Positions 24,692 through 33,912 of a stretch of 63,887 nucleotides of DNA are shown in pieces; position 1 is the stretch's first letter; the number at the start of each line of letters is the position of its first letter. This DNA is from an uncultured Bacteroidia bacterium (GTDB lineage Bacteria; Bacteroidota; Bacteroidia; Bacteroidales; Prolixibacteraceae). The stretch spans positions 1-63,887 of the forward strand of contig CAIUUO010000019.1 in assembly GCA_903902325.1 (NCBI GenBank), in the 5' to 3' direction. The notes below the pieces were generated by a model that made no database searches, was not told the DNA's origin, and worked only from the letters and a program-made list of their open reading frames with translations. The position numbers were made by a program, and so were the translations under genes.

Positions 24692-25927
24692 ATGAGATTT
24701 CTATTTTTGTTGGCAATCGTGCTGGCCAGTAGTTTATCGCAGGCTCAGGTTGCCTTGAGTTTACAGGATGCTCTTTCGCTTGCAGTAACAAACAACCCCT
24801 TATACAAGGCTGAAAAGTACAACATTGAGATTGCCAAAACAGCTATAACAACAGCGGGTTTGCATTTGAACCCGTCAGCAAGTGTTTCTTCACTGGTGGT
24901 TCCCTCCTCCAAATATTATGCTCCGGGAACGGGCTTTTTCGCGCCTGAGAACCGACAGATGACGTATCAGATTTCCAAAGTCTTTCAGGTTCGTGGACAA
25001 TTGAAATACAAGGTGGAGGCAGCCAAGTCAGATCTGACCATTGCCAGTTCAAATCTGAGTGAGTATGAATGGAACCTGCTCAGTGATGTGGCGGCAAAAT
25101 GGCTGGATGTATGGTATGCGGATGAAAAACTGAAACTGATTAACCTGGCAAGGTTAAATTCAGATACCTTACTGAAAGTTAATCAGATACGGTTGAAAGA
25201 CCAGGTGATTACCTCGACCGAGTTTTCAAGGACCCAAATCAACGATGAACAGTATAAACTGATGCAGTTCACTTCAAAGCAGATTCTAAAAAGTGAAAAA
25301 AATAATCTCTGCCTGATGCTGGGAATAAAAGATTCACTTTCAATTGATAAAAATGAGGATTGGTTTCCAGCATTTTTACCGCAAAATTACGATTCACTTT
25401 TACACATTGCACTTGAAAACAGAAAGGAACTCCTGGTAAGCAAGAGTATTTACGACAAGGCAAAAATTGATGTTTCGCTTCAAAAAGCCCTGGCAAAACC
25501 CCAACCTGAAATAGGGGTGAATTACAGTCCTCAGAACAAGGTACCCTACATGGGGGTTTTTGTTGCCATTCCTTTGCCCTTTTCCGACCGGAACCAGGGT
25601 GAAATTGCAAGAGCTAAAATCGCTGTGGACCAGGCAGCTGCTCTAACAGATGCCTACTTACTTCAGGTAACGAAAGAAGTGAGGAATGCCTGGGATGAAT
25701 ACAAAACCAACAAAAACAGCTGGGAAAAATATAGGGAATTGAATGTGAAATCCGAATCTGTCCTGAAAAATGTCAAGATGAGTTACCTGAAGGGTGGAAC
25801 AACCATTTTGGATTACCTCGAAGCCGAAAAAACCTGGTTTGAAATGCAAAGTCAATATTACGATGCCATGTTTAATTATCGGAAAAGCTATTTGCAACTT
25901 TTATTTACCTGTAATTATACACATTAA
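24692..25927 (+). CDS. TolC-family outer-membrane efflux protein
   Basis: The protein has 411 residues with a signal peptide (MRFLFLLAIVLASSLSQA). The mature part carries the OEP repeat pattern: ALSLQDALSLAVTNNPLYKAEKYNIEIAK in the first half and ELLVSKSIYDKAKIDVSLQKA in the second, ending in the helix LKGGTTILDYLEAEKTWFE. It forms the trimeric outer-membrane channel of the following RND pump. The next gene starts 22 bases later. Confidence 0.9.
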   Translation: MRFLFLLAIVLASSLSQAQVALSLQDALSLAVTNNPLYKAEKYNIEIAKTAITTAGLHLNPSASVSSLVVPSSKYYAPGTGFFAPENRQMTYQISKVFQVRGQLKYKVEAAKSDLTIASSNLSEYEWNLLSDVAAKWLDVWYADEKLKLINLARLNSDTLLKVNQIRLKDQVITSTEFSRTQINDEQYKLMQFTSKQILKSEKNNLCLMLGIKDSLSIDKNEDWFPAFLPQNYDSLLHIALENRKELLVSKSIYDKAKIDVSLQKALAKPQPEIGVNYSPQNKVPYMGVFVAIPLPFSDRNQGEIARAKIAVDQAAALTDAYLLQVTKEVRNAWDEYKTNKNSWEKYRELNVKSESVLKNVKMSYLKGGTTILDYLEAEKTWFEMQSQYYDAMFNYRKSYLQLLFTCNYTH

Positions 25928-25949
25928 CCTAATTTGTTTCCCAAATATC

Positions 25950-26924
25950 ATGAAAAATAGATTAATAACCAGCCTCATAATGATCATTTTGCTACCTGGT
26001 TGCGGCAATAACAAAGACAATAAGCCAATCTCTCAGCAAACCACAGAAGCTGAGCCATTGGTGAAGGACGATGGCAAATACATTGAATTTGCTTTAAACT
26101 CGAAAAGAGCAGAAATCTTCAAGTATCAAATTGCGGAAAACAAAAAGTTAACGCTTAATTTTTCGGCGCCAGCCAATGTGATTGGCCGTGTTCATTCTTC
26201 TGGCGGAGCCGTTCAAAATAAGATTATCCTGTTTGATTCGCCGGATCTGACAAATGTCTATTCAACCTTTCTCCAAAACATCACCCTCCTGAAAACTGCA
26301 AAAATCAATTTCGACAGGGTATCAGATCTCTATAAAAACGGGGCGGCTACAGGAAAAGACTTCAATGATGCCTCTACCGAGATGCTGAATATTGAAACTG
26401 CACTGGCTTCAAGTGAGGCGCAACTCAGGGAATCGGGGCTCAATCCTGAAAATCTGAACAATGCACCTTTAGGCACAGTTTGGTTGATCTGCGATTTACC
26501 TGAATCTGAATTAAATACCATCAAGAAGGGACAAAAATACAATTTACTATTCCCAAGTTTTCCTAATGAAATATTTGTAGCAAACATTGATGTAATTGCA
26601 GATGTGATGAACAGCCAAACGAGGAAGATCAGGGTTCGCCTTTCAATGTCAGATACCCAGGCAAAAATCAGGCCCGGCATGTATGCCCAGGTCAACTTCG
26701 AAGCACCTCATGAAGGTCTCATGGTGCCAAAAAAATCCGTGATCAGTGCAAATGCCCGCTATTACGTTTTTGTCAAAAAGAGCCCGAATATCTTTGAGCG
26801 CAGAGAAGTAGCCATCTCATCAGAAGCGGGTGATTACATTGAAATTGCAGAAGGAGTGAATGCAGGCGAGGCAGTAGTTTCTGAAAATGTCTATTTGTTG
26901 AAGGGTATTGACATGGGTATTTAA
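25950..26924 (+). CDS. RND efflux periplasmic adaptor (membrane fusion protein)
   Basis: From the ATG at 25950 it has 324 residues, with a lipoprotein signal ending LIMIILLPGC. The HlyD-like parts are visible: the hairpin region (LYKNGAATGKDFNDASTEML), LGTVWLICDLPESELNTIKKGQKYNL, the beta-barrel block RPGMYAQVNFEAP and the C-terminal ISSEAGDYIEIAEGVNAGEAVVSENVYLLKG. It joins the outer-membrane channel to the inner-membrane pump. The reading frame extends 156 bases upstream into the TolC gene, but the lipoprotein signal fixes the start. Confidence 0.92.
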   Translation: MKNRLITSLIMIILLPGCGNNKDNKPISQQTTEAEPLVKDDGKYIEFALNSKRAEIFKYQIAENKKLTLNFSAPANVIGRVHSSGGAVQNKIILFDSPDLTNVYSTFLQNITLLKTAKINFDRVSDLYKNGAATGKDFNDASTEMLNIETALASSEAQLRESGLNPENLNNAPLGTVWLICDLPESELNTIKKGQKYNLLFPSFPNEIFVANIDVIADVMNSQTRKIRVRLSMSDTQAKIRPGMYAQVNFEAPHEGLMVPKKSVISANARYYVFVKKSPNIFERREVAISSEAGDYIEIAEGVNAGEAVVSENVYLLKGIDMGI

Positions 26925-26934
26925 TTATTTAACA

Positions 26935-29900
26935 ATGAGTAAGTTAATTACGTTTATCATCAAACATAGAGCCATCGTTCTGATTCTGGCTTTGTTTCTG
27001 TCCGGCATTGGTGCCTGGACATGGTCGCAACTGGATATTGAAGCTTACCCGGATATCAGCGATACGGAGGTCGGTGTCATTTCCCAGCTCAACGGACTGC
27101 CAGCCGAAGAGATGGAGCAGCAGGTGACTATTCCCATCGAAAGAGCACTGAATACTGTGCCTGGCGTTATTTCCAAACGTTCCAAAACCATCTTTGGACT
27201 ATCCATCGTCACGCTCACCTTCAACGATAAAACTAATATTTATCTGGCCCGGCAACTGGTTCTGGAGAAATTGAAGGATGCCGATATCCCGGCAGGGGTT
27301 TCTCCCGTGCTGACGCCAATGACCATGGCCATGGGTGAAATTTTCAGGTATGTCATCGAAGCGCCCGATTCATGCACCATTACCTATCTGCGGGAGTTGC
27401 AGGACTACGTGATTGTTCCGAAGTTGCTTCAGGCGGAAGGAGTCGTTGACGTGGCAAATTTTGGCGGATTGGTCAGGCAATTTCAGGTGATAATTAATCC
27501 GTTAACCCTCGAAAAATACAATCTGAAAGTTCAGGATGTTGCGGATGCCATCGCTGCAAATAACAAAAGTACAGGTGGAAACTATATCCGGATTGGCTCA
27601 TCTCAAATGAATATCAGGGGTATTGGAAGGATTAAAAAGGTTGAAGACATTGAGAATATCGTAGTTGACAATCGAAATGGTGTGCCCATTCTGATCAGGG
27701 ATATCGCCACCATTGAAATTGGGAACCTCCCTCCTACCGGGATTCTTGGTTATGTGAACAAAACAAACGGAACCTCCAAAAGTATGGGTATCGAAGGGAT
27801 TGTCCTGCTTAAAAAATTTGAAAACCCGTCCAAGACCATGCTGAACGTCTACGAAAAGGTGGATGAACTTAACAATGTGATTTTGCCCAAGGGAATAAGA
27901 ATTGAGACGTTCTACGATCGGACCGAGCTGGTTTCACTTACTGTCCATACTGTAGCAAAGACCTTGCTGGAAGGAATCCTTGTCGTGCTGATTATCCTGA
28001 CACTCTTGCTTGGCAACTGGAAAGCTGCAGTAATCTCAGCGCTGGCTATACCCTTTTCATTGCTGTTTGCCTTTATCTGCATGTATTTATACGGAATACC
28101 TGCCAATCTTTTGTCATTGGGAGCCATCGACTTCGGTATTATCGTCGATGCTTCCGTGGTGATGGTTGAAGCCATTTTCCGTAACATCGCCTTTGCGACA
28201 GATGCAGACCGAAAAAATGGTATTGATGGCATTGTGATACATTCTGCACGGGAAGTCCAAAAGCAGATTCTTTATACTGTATTGATCATCACGGTAGCCC
28301 TGTTGCCCATGTTTACACTTCAACGTGTGGAAGGAAGGCTCTTTTCCCCAATGGCATGGACATTATCCTTTGCTATCCTGGGATCCATGATATACTCACT
28401 CACATTGGTTCCGGTGCTTGGATCCTTTCTTTTTAAGACAACATCATCTGAAGGTAAAAACTATCTCTGGGAGTTCATTGAGAAGTCGTACAGTAAAATT
28501 CTTATCTGGGTATTAAAAGTTCCCAAAACGGTTTTGACAGGTGCTGCATTTGTTGTAGCATTGGGTCTGTATACGGGCTCAAAACTTGGAACCGAGTTCC
28601 TCCCTGAACTGGACGAAGGCTGCATTTGGGTCAGGGTATTTTTGCCTGCAGGAATTTCACTGGATGCAGCCAACCAGTATCCTGCAATTCTGCGGAAAGA
28701 ACTGTCAAAATACGATGAAGTAAAGGGTGTGTTGACACAATTGGGAAGAAACGATGACGGTACTGACCCATTTGGACCAAACCGTATTGAAGCAATGATA
28801 CAGCTGAAGCAGCCATACTCTTCCTGGGAAAGTAAACTCACTAAAAAGGAGCTGGTTCTGAATATCAAGAAGAACTTTGAAAATCTGATTCCCGGAGCTA
28901 CCTTTACCATTACCCAGCCCATTATTGACATGGTCACCGAAAATGCAACGGGTTCCTCATCCGATCTGGCCATTTTTGTGACAGGAAGAAACCTGGATAC
29001 ACTCAGGGTTTACGCCGAAAGAATTTTAAAAATAACCAAAACAGTTGGGGGTGCCTCGGAAACTTCCATTGAACAAGAGAAAAAGCAAACCCAGTTGGAC
29101 ATTGAAATTGACAGAACCAAGGCAGCACGCTACGGGGTCAATGTAGAAGATGTCAATGCCGTACTTGAAATGGCAGTTGGTGGATTACCTGTCAGTTCAC
29201 TTTGGGAAGAAGAACGCAAGTTTGACATTATTCTCCGTTTCTCCAAAGAGAGCAGGAAAACCCCTGAACAGATCGGCAAGATCATCATTCCTACAAAGAC
29301 CGGCCTGAGAATACCACTTTCACAGGTTGCAAATATAAAATTATCAGAGGGTCAAACCATTATTGCCCGGGATGACGAACAACGTCAGATTACCGTGAAA
29401 ACGAACATAAGGGGAAGGGATCAGGGTAGCTTCGCCGCTGAGATTAACAATAAAATTAAGGAACAAATTAAGTTGCCATCAAATTATTATTACAGCCTTG
29501 GCGGACAATTCGAAAATCTGCAACGGGCACAGGACAGGCTGCTGTTAATTATTCCGGTTACGTTGCTGCTCATATTCTCCATTCTTCTGATCTTATTCAG
29601 TTATGAAACCAGGTATGTTTTGATTGTGATGGCAAACATTCCTTTTGCAATCGTCGGAGGAATTGTGGCGCTTATGCTCAGAAATATCAACATCAGCATA
29701 TCAGCAGGTGTTGGATTTGTTTCGTTGTCAGGAGTTTGTGTGATGGCAGGAGTACTTTGGGTAAGCTACCTGAATAAACTCTATGCAAGACATAATATGC
29801 CGGTTAAGGAGCTGGTATACAATGGTTCGATTGTGCAGTTCAGACCGATATTCCTCGTGATGCTGATTGCCATTATCGGACTAATTCCTGCAGCTCTCAA

Positions 29901-30054
29901 TACAGGCGTGGGATCTGATGTACAGAGACCTCTCGCGACTGTCATTGTTGGCGGATTGACCTCTTCCCTCCTGCTTACTGCTTTTGTGACTCCTGCTCTT
30001 TATTACCTGCTTCACAGAAACAAAAAAATGGAAGATGGTGATCAGGAGGTCTGA
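26935..30054 (+). CDS. Heavy-metal RND efflux pump, CzcA-like
   Basis: This 1039-residue inner-membrane pump has the twelve-helix RND layout and two large periplasmic loops. Opening: IIKHRAIVLILALFLSGIGAWTW, then EAYPDISDTEVGVISQLNGLPAEEMEQQVTIPIERAL as in the HME subfamily. The fourth helix holds D399-FGIIV-D405 and E412 (AIDFGIIVDASVVMVEA), the same spacing as the proton-relay residues of CzcA. This points to divalent ions such as Zn, Co or Cd rather than Cu/Ag (CusA differs here). It starts 10 bases after the adaptor gene, so the three genes form one operon. Confidence 0.94.
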   Translation: MSKLITFIIKHRAIVLILALFLSGIGAWTWSQLDIEAYPDISDTEVGVISQLNGLPAEEMEQQVTIPIERALNTVPGVISKRSKTIFGLSIVTLTFNDKTNIYLARQLVLEKLKDADIPAGVSPVLTPMTMAMGEIFRYVIEAPDSCTITYLRELQDYVIVPKLLQAEGVVDVANFGGLVRQFQVIINPLTLEKYNLKVQDVADAIAANNKSTGGNYIRIGSSQMNIRGIGRIKKVEDIENIVVDNRNGVPILIRDIATIEIGNLPPTGILGYVNKTNGTSKSMGIEGIVLLKKFENPSKTMLNVYEKVDELNNVILPKGIRIETFYDRTELVSLTVHTVAKTLLEGILVVLIILTLLLGNWKAAVISALAIPFSLLFAFICMYLYGIPANLLSLGAIDFGIIVDASVVMVEAIFRNIAFATDADRKNGIDGIVIHSAREVQKQILYTVLIITVALLPMFTLQRVEGRLFSPMAWTLSFAILGSMIYSLTLVPVLGSFLFKTTSSEGKNYLWEFIEKSYSKILIWVLKVPKTVLTGAAFVVALGLYTGSKLGTEFLPELDEGCIWVRVFLPAGISLDAANQYPAILRKELSKYDEVKGVLTQLGRNDDGTDPFGPNRIEAMIQLKQPYSSWESKLTKKELVLNIKKNFENLIPGATFTITQPIIDMVTENATGSSSDLAIFVTGRNLDTLRVYAERILKITKTVGGASETSIEQEKKQTQLDIEIDRTKAARYGVNVEDVNAVLEMAVGGLPVSSLWEEERKFDIILRFSKESRKTPEQIGKIIIPTKTGLRIPLSQVANIKLSEGQTIIARDDEQRQITVKTNIRGRDQGSFAAEINNKIKEQIKLPSNYYYSLGGQFENLQRAQDRLLLIIPVTLLLIFSILLILFSYETRYVLIVMANIPFAIVGGIVALMLRNINISISAGVGFVSLSGVCVMAGVLWVSYLNKLYARHNMPVKELVYNGSIVQFRPIFLVMLIAIIGLIPAALNTGVGSDVQRPLATVIVGGLTSSLLLTAFVTPALYYLLHRNKKMEDGDQEV

Positions 30055-30092
30055 TTGCTCTTTTATTTGCCAACGAATCAGAACAACAAAAT

Positions 30093-30165
30093 TTCTCGCA
30101 AAGAACGCTAAGAACGAAATAATTTATACCAGTTTTCTTTGCGTACTTTGTGTGACATTTTATTC
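30093..30165. repeat. Inverted repeat between the RND pump and the lipocalin gene
   Basis: The stretch CTCGCAAAGAACGCTAAG at about 30093-30111 is answered by CTTTGCGTACTTTG at about 30139-30152 in inverse orientation. This form (CGCAAAG ... CTTTGCG) is a commonly scattered bacterial intergenic palindrome. No gene lies here. Confidence 0.45.
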
Positions 30166-30190
30166 CGAAACGCAACCAGAAAAATAGCCG

Positions 30191-30730
30191 ATGAAAAATT
30201 CAGTGACCAGCTTGTTCATTCTGAGTATCCTGATGCTTACTTTCACGGATTGCAAAACACAAAACAACAAGCAGATGATAGATAAAAGTACGGTTCAGAA
30301 TCTGGATTTAGGGAAATTTCTCGGAACCTGGTATGAAATTGGCAGGATTCAAAACTCATTTGAAAAGGATCTTGTTGGAGTGACAGCTACCTATTCGAAA
30401 AAAGAGAATGGAAAGGTAGAAGTCCTGAATAAGGGATATTACAAGACCCTTGATGGAAAATTGAAATCCGCCAAAGGGAAGGCCAAAACAACAGATCAAT
30501 CCGGCAAGTTAAAAGTTGCCTTTTTTCTTTTTTTCTATGCAGATTACAATGTTTTGGAACTTGATCAGGAAGGTTACAAATGGGCTCTTATTGGTAGTTC
30601 AACGCCGGGATATTTGTGGATTCTTGCAAGAGAATCATCCATATCCGATGAATTATACCAGGAAATTCTGAAGAAAGCCATGAAAAGGGGCTATGACACG
30701 ACAAAAATTTACAAGGTTCCGCAGAAGTAA
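30191..30730 (+). CDS. blc: Lipocalin (Blc-type) lipoprotein
   Basis: At 179 residues it has a lipoprotein-like signal (SLFILSILMLTFTDC) and the bacterial lipocalin signature LGKFLGTWYEIGRIQNSFEKD at 39-59 (structural GTWYEI motif). Also typical are YADYNVLELDQEGYKWALIGSS and YLWILARESSISDELYQEI. It binds lipids at the outer membrane and is usually a stress-response gene. The last residues form the expected helix. Confidence 0.94.
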   Translation: MKNSVTSLFILSILMLTFTDCKTQNNKQMIDKSTVQNLDLGKFLGTWYEIGRIQNSFEKDLVGVTATYSKKENGKVEVLNKGYYKTLDGKLKSAKGKAKTTDQSGKLKVAFFLFFYADYNVLELDQEGYKWALIGSSTPGYLWILARESSISDELYQEILKKAMKRGYDTTKIYKVPQK

Positions 30731-30784
30731 TTTTTATGTGCAATAGTCAGACTGTTTAATGGCTGGTGGACTACCTACTTCCTA

Positions 30785-32074
30785 TCACCGGAACATTGCC
30801 GCAATTTGATTCTTTATCTCAGAGGGATCTGCGTTAAGCGGAAAGATCTTCTCTGGTTTCAGGTAATTGATGGAATGTTCCCTCTTGAATTTTTCAATTC
30901 CGCCACCTGTAATATTCAGCATGACAATTGACTTCCTGTCAATAAGATTCTCATTGACAGCCTGTATCAGCGAGGCAACAGCCACTGCGGCTGCAGGTTC
31001 AAGATCATTGCCCTCCAGTTGTGAAAACAGTTCCGAGGCCTTTTCTGCGTCCTCATTGGCAATACCAATAATTGTACCGTCTGAATCCGATAAGGCATCG
31101 TACAGACCACCCTTGATGGCATAGGGAGGTTTTCTGTTTGACAGTACCTTGGCATTAATCACTTCAACCTGTTTCCTCGCAGTTTCATCATCCATGGGCA
31201 GCATTACAGGAGACCGTTGGTCCCATGCCTCTTTTATGGGTAAAAAGGGTGAATTCTGGGAAAGCATCAACTTCATTTTGTTGGTACCAAATCGGCCATC
31301 TTCCAAAAATCTCATGTTGGCTTCCCAGGCAGCAATTGCGCCGGTTCCGCTGCCTATGGCCTGAAAATAGTAATCAGGTATTTTCCCAATAGTGGTCACG
31401 GCAGATAATACCGTGGTACCCATGCCATCGCGGCGTGCTACATTCTTGGCTCCGCCTTCCGGATAAAAACCGTCCAGCTCGACAGCCAAATTGGAAAGGT
31501 GGATGGCATCAAAATAGTCACCGCCACTTTCGCAAGCTATTATCCTCACACACGGATCAAGTTGATCATCAAACCAAAGAGCGCGGATATTGTCCAGTGG
31601 GATAGTCAATAAAAGCGGAATCTTATTTTGGGAACAAACCCTGGCAAATGCTCTAGCGGTGTTTCCTGCAGAAGCAACAACCATGATTCCATTTGAGTTA
31701 TTTTTCCTGGCACAAACAGAAAATGCTTCACACTCCTTGAAAGTACCGGACTTCATCAATGCTCCCTTTTCAGGCCAATATCCATTGAAAGTAATGTACA
31801 ACTGCTCCAGACCCAATAACTCTGCAATTCCCACACTCTTATAGGTTACAGGAGCTCCAGAACCTTGCAGCATCTTTTCTATTGGCAGCCAGTCTGCAAA
31901 CCCGTATAGCCCTGAATATTCCTCATGAATCCTGATTTGCTTAATGTCGTAAACTGCCCTGATCAAACTTGGCTGATGAGGAGATGGGCACTGAAGCTCC
32001 CAATTATTATCAGGAAATTCTGATCCACAACAAAGCGACTCGAGGTGGTACTGGGTAGGCTTGAAGACTGTCAT
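30785..32074 (-). CDS. Cysteate synthase-like PLP enzyme (threonine synthase relative)
   Basis: From the ATG at 32074 it has 429 residues. It is a fold-type II PLP enzyme related to threonine synthase. Special features are YITFNGYWPEKGALMKSGTFKECEAF (the Lys in TFKEC is the likely PLP lysine), VVASAGNTARAFARVCSQ (phosphate-binding ASAGNTA), AIGSGTGAIAAWEANMRF and the late LNITGGGIEKF. The FNGYWPE-x-GA block fits cysteate synthase, which makes L-cysteate from phosphoserine and sulfite, better than threonine synthase. In Bacteroidota cysteate is a precursor of sulfonolipids. A TTG 81 bases upstream also keeps the frame open but lies at the end of a terminator; a -7 box supports 32074. Confidence 0.7.
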   Translation of the reverse strand: MTVFKPTQYHLESLCCGSEFPDNNWELQCPSPHQPSLIRAVYDIKQIRIHEEYSGLYGFADWLPIEKMLQGSGAPVTYKSVGIAELLGLEQLYITFNGYWPEKGALMKSGTFKECEAFSVCARKNNSNGIMVVASAGNTARAFARVCSQNKIPLLLTIPLDNIRALWFDDQLDPCVRIIACESGGDYFDAIHLSNLAVELDGFYPEGGAKNVARRDGMGTTVLSAVTTIGKIPDYYFQAIGSGTGAIAAWEANMRFLEDGRFGTNKMKLMLSQNSPFLPIKEAWDQRSPVMLPMDDETARKQVEVINAKVLSNRKPPYAIKGGLYDALSDSDGTIIGIANEDAEKASELFSQLEGNDLEPAAAVAVASLIQAVNENLIDRKSIVMLNITGGGIEKFKREHSINYLKPEKIFPLNADPSEIKNQIAAMFR

Positions 32075-32094
32075 TAGAAATGTATTTGAAATCC

Positions 32095-32125
32095 CAAATT
32101 TAATTGATTTGAGATGGTCGGCAAT
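32095..32125 (-). promoter_or_regulatory. Promoter for the cysteate synthase-like gene
   Basis: On the minus strand TAAATTTG at 32102-32095 matches the -7 consensus, and ATTG at 32125-32122 sits 19 bases upstream in place of TTTG. The ATG at 32074 follows 20 bases after the -7 box. Confidence 0.5.
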
Positions 32126-32155
32126 ATGATAAACCAAAAATTCGGGATAATCCAA

Positions 32156-32192
32156 AGAAAAAAGCAGGGAGTATGAAAACCTCCCTGCTTTA
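32156..32192 (-). terminator. Intrinsic terminator downstream of yebC
   Basis: A hairpin with an 11-base-pair stem (AAAGCAGGGAG with CTCCCTGCTTT) and a U-run on the minus strand. It separates yebC from the next minus-strand gene. Just upstream, at 32192-32220, lies a small tandem array of CCTAAC/CCTAAAC units without obvious role. Confidence 0.8.
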
Positions 32193-32343
32193 CCTAACCT
32201 AAACCTAACCTAAATAACCTTTCAAAGTGTGAAAGGGTACGTTAAATATTTTTTGTAATAATAACACAACAATTATAAGCAATTTTTAAAGCTTTTCCAA
32301 ATTATTCAGCTCTTTTTTTTGATAAAAATGTCAAAAATGCATC

Positions 32344-33057
32344 TTACTCTTTCATATTGTGATAGACATTGGTAACATCTTCATCCTCATCAAATTTGGA
32401 TAATAATTTTTCGATGGCAGCCATCTGTTCCTCATTCAGTTCTTTGGTTTCCGAAGGGATCCTTTCAAAATCAGCGCTTACAATTTCAAAATTATTTTCT
32501 TCCAGATATTTTTGAATCGGACCAAAAGCTTCAAAATCACCATAGATGATAATGTATTCATCCTCGGCAAAAATCTCTTGCACACCAAAATCAATCATCT
32601 CAAGTTCAAGTTCCTCGATATCCAGATCTGGTTTACCCGTTATTTTGAACTGACACTTGCGTTCAAACATGTAATCCACACAGCCTGTCGTTCCAAGGGC
32701 TCCGTTCAATTTGGTAAAATAACTACGAACGTTGGCCACCGTACGTGTAGGATTATCTGTGGCAGTTTCAATCAGCATGGCTATTCCATAAGGACCATAA
32801 CCCTCATACACAACTTCCTTGTAGTCTGCCTGATCTTTGGATGTGGCTTTTTTAATGGCCCTTTCAACATTTTCCTTGGGCATGCTTGCTGCTTTGGCAT
32901 TCTGCATCAAAACTCTCAATCTTGAATTGGAGGTGGGATCCGGTCCGCCGGTTTTAATACAAATTGCTATTTCCTTTCCAATTCTGGTAAAAGTTTTGGC
33001 CATTGCACCCCAACGTTTCATCTTTCTGGCCTTACGGTATTCAAATGCGCGTCCCAT
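32344..33057 (-). CDS. yebC: YebC/PmpR family transcriptional regulator
   Basis: At 237 residues this is normal YebC length. It starts with the family signature MGRAFEYRKARKMKRWGAMAK and continues with RLRVLMQNAKAASMPKENVERAIKKA and YEGYGPYGIAMLIETATDNPTRT. YebC proteins bind DNA or act on ribosomes at proline-rich stretches. The C-terminus is extended and acidic (LSKFDEDEDVTNVYHNMKE). A -7 box TAAATTTG lies at 33092-33085 on the minus strand. Confidence 0.96.
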   Translation of the reverse strand: MGRAFEYRKARKMKRWGAMAKTFTRIGKEIAICIKTGGPDPTSNSRLRVLMQNAKAASMPKENVERAIKKATSKDQADYKEVVYEGYGPYGIAMLIETATDNPTRTVANVRSYFTKLNGALGTTGCVDYMFERKCQFKITGKPDLDIEELELEMIDFGVQEIFAEDEYIIIYGDFEAFGPIQKYLEENNFEIVSADFERIPSETKELNEEQMAAIEKLLSKFDEDEDVTNVYHNMKE

Positions 33058-33084
33058 AGTTTAAAACAAATTAATTTTGGTCTG

Positions 33085-33092
33085 CAAATTTA
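33085..33092 (-). promoter_or_regulatory. -7 box for yebC
   Basis: TAAATTTG on the minus strand matches TAnnTTTG, 27 bases before the ATG at 33057. Confidence 0.4.
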
Positions 33093-33147
33093 ATTGATTT
33101 TGACAAAAACAGACCTGACTTATCAGGAATGTTTGACAAGAGTTGGA

Positions 33148-33912
33148 TTATTGTTTGAAATTCTCTCCTAAAGAACTCAACTGCCTGATATTATATCTGA
33201 TAACATCCTGTAAAGTAACCGTATGGTGTAATCCGGGAAAATTAAGCAGTTGCCTGTAAACAACCCCTGTTTTTATACCGGCTAGCGGAAGCCCCACAGG
33301 GTTATGTTCATTGTCAATGACTATTTGTGAGCCTGCTTTTGCCATTTTTTCAATATCACCAGCTTCCAATGCTGCCGGACCAAATATTCCAGCCAATCCA
33401 AAACCCATCTCTTTCACAATAGACTGCTGAAATAAATTAACAAGAACAGGTGTACCATTCAATCCGGTTTGATCAAACTGAGCTTTTCCCGTCGACAATA
33501 AATGCCGGATTGAATCAAGATTTTGCAGTGCAATTTTTTCGGTCCCCAGTCTCTGGGCAATATCCATTACCGATTTTTCAATCGAGGCCATATTGTAATC
33601 AGTTTCTATTTTCAGGAGTACGTCAGGATTCAGGTTCATACCCGTTTGTAAACGATTCACCATGGTTTCATATCCTGCAAAGATGATCACTCTGGCACGG
33701 ACAATCACAGGTATATCGGAAGGCCTCAACTCATATTCAGCAGGATGAGCCATTTCGAATGATGCGAGCACGACCACATTTTTCGCTCCTGCAGCCTTTG
33801 CATAAGCGGCAGTCCAGGAGTTCGTAGCCACTACCACTGTATCGTTTTTAGCAGGCTCTATACATCCGTTCAAAAACATCGCTAACAAAATAACCTGAAG
33901 ACATATTCTCAT
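33148..33912 (-). CDS. Zinc-type ABC transporter substrate-binding lipoprotein
   Basis: From the ATG at 33912 it has 254 residues with a lipoprotein signal (MRICLQVILLAMFLNGC). The chain resembles ZnuA/TroA cluster A-I metal-binding proteins: DTVVVATNSWTAAYAKAAGAKNVVVL, then AHPAEYELRPSDIPVIVRARVIIFAGYE (the first metal-ligand His is in AHPAEYE), and a late IVIDNEHNPVGLPLAG with a second His. It lacks the long His-rich loop of many ZnuA proteins. It overlaps the permease gene by four bases (ATGA), confirming the start and the operon. Confidence 0.85.
   Translation of the reverse strand: MRICLQVILLAMFLNGCIEPAKNDTVVVATNSWTAAYAKAAGAKNVVVLASFEMAHPAEYELRPSDIPVIVRARVIIFAGYETMVNRLQTGMNLNPDVLLKIETDYNMASIEKSVMDIAQRLGTEKIALQNLDSIRHLLSTGKAQFDQTGLNGTPVLVNLFQQSIVKEMGFGLAGIFGPAALEAGDIEKMAKAGSQIVIDNEHNPVGLPLAGIKTGVVYRQLLNFPGLHHTVTLQDVIRYNIRQLSSLGENFKQ

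Noticed and set aside
30785-32074. Simple call as threonine synthase ThrC
   Set aside because: The FNGYWPE block and N-terminal region fit cysteate synthase better, and no threonine-pathway genes are adjacent; kept open in the annotation.
32075-32155. TTG start at 32155 for the cysteate synthase-like gene
   Set aside because: It lies directly at the U-run of the yebC terminator, upstream of a -7 box, and adds 27 unconserved residues.
32192-32220. CCTAAC repeats as a telomere-like or regulatory array
   Set aside because: Only about four short units between a terminator and AT-rich sequence; no further support.
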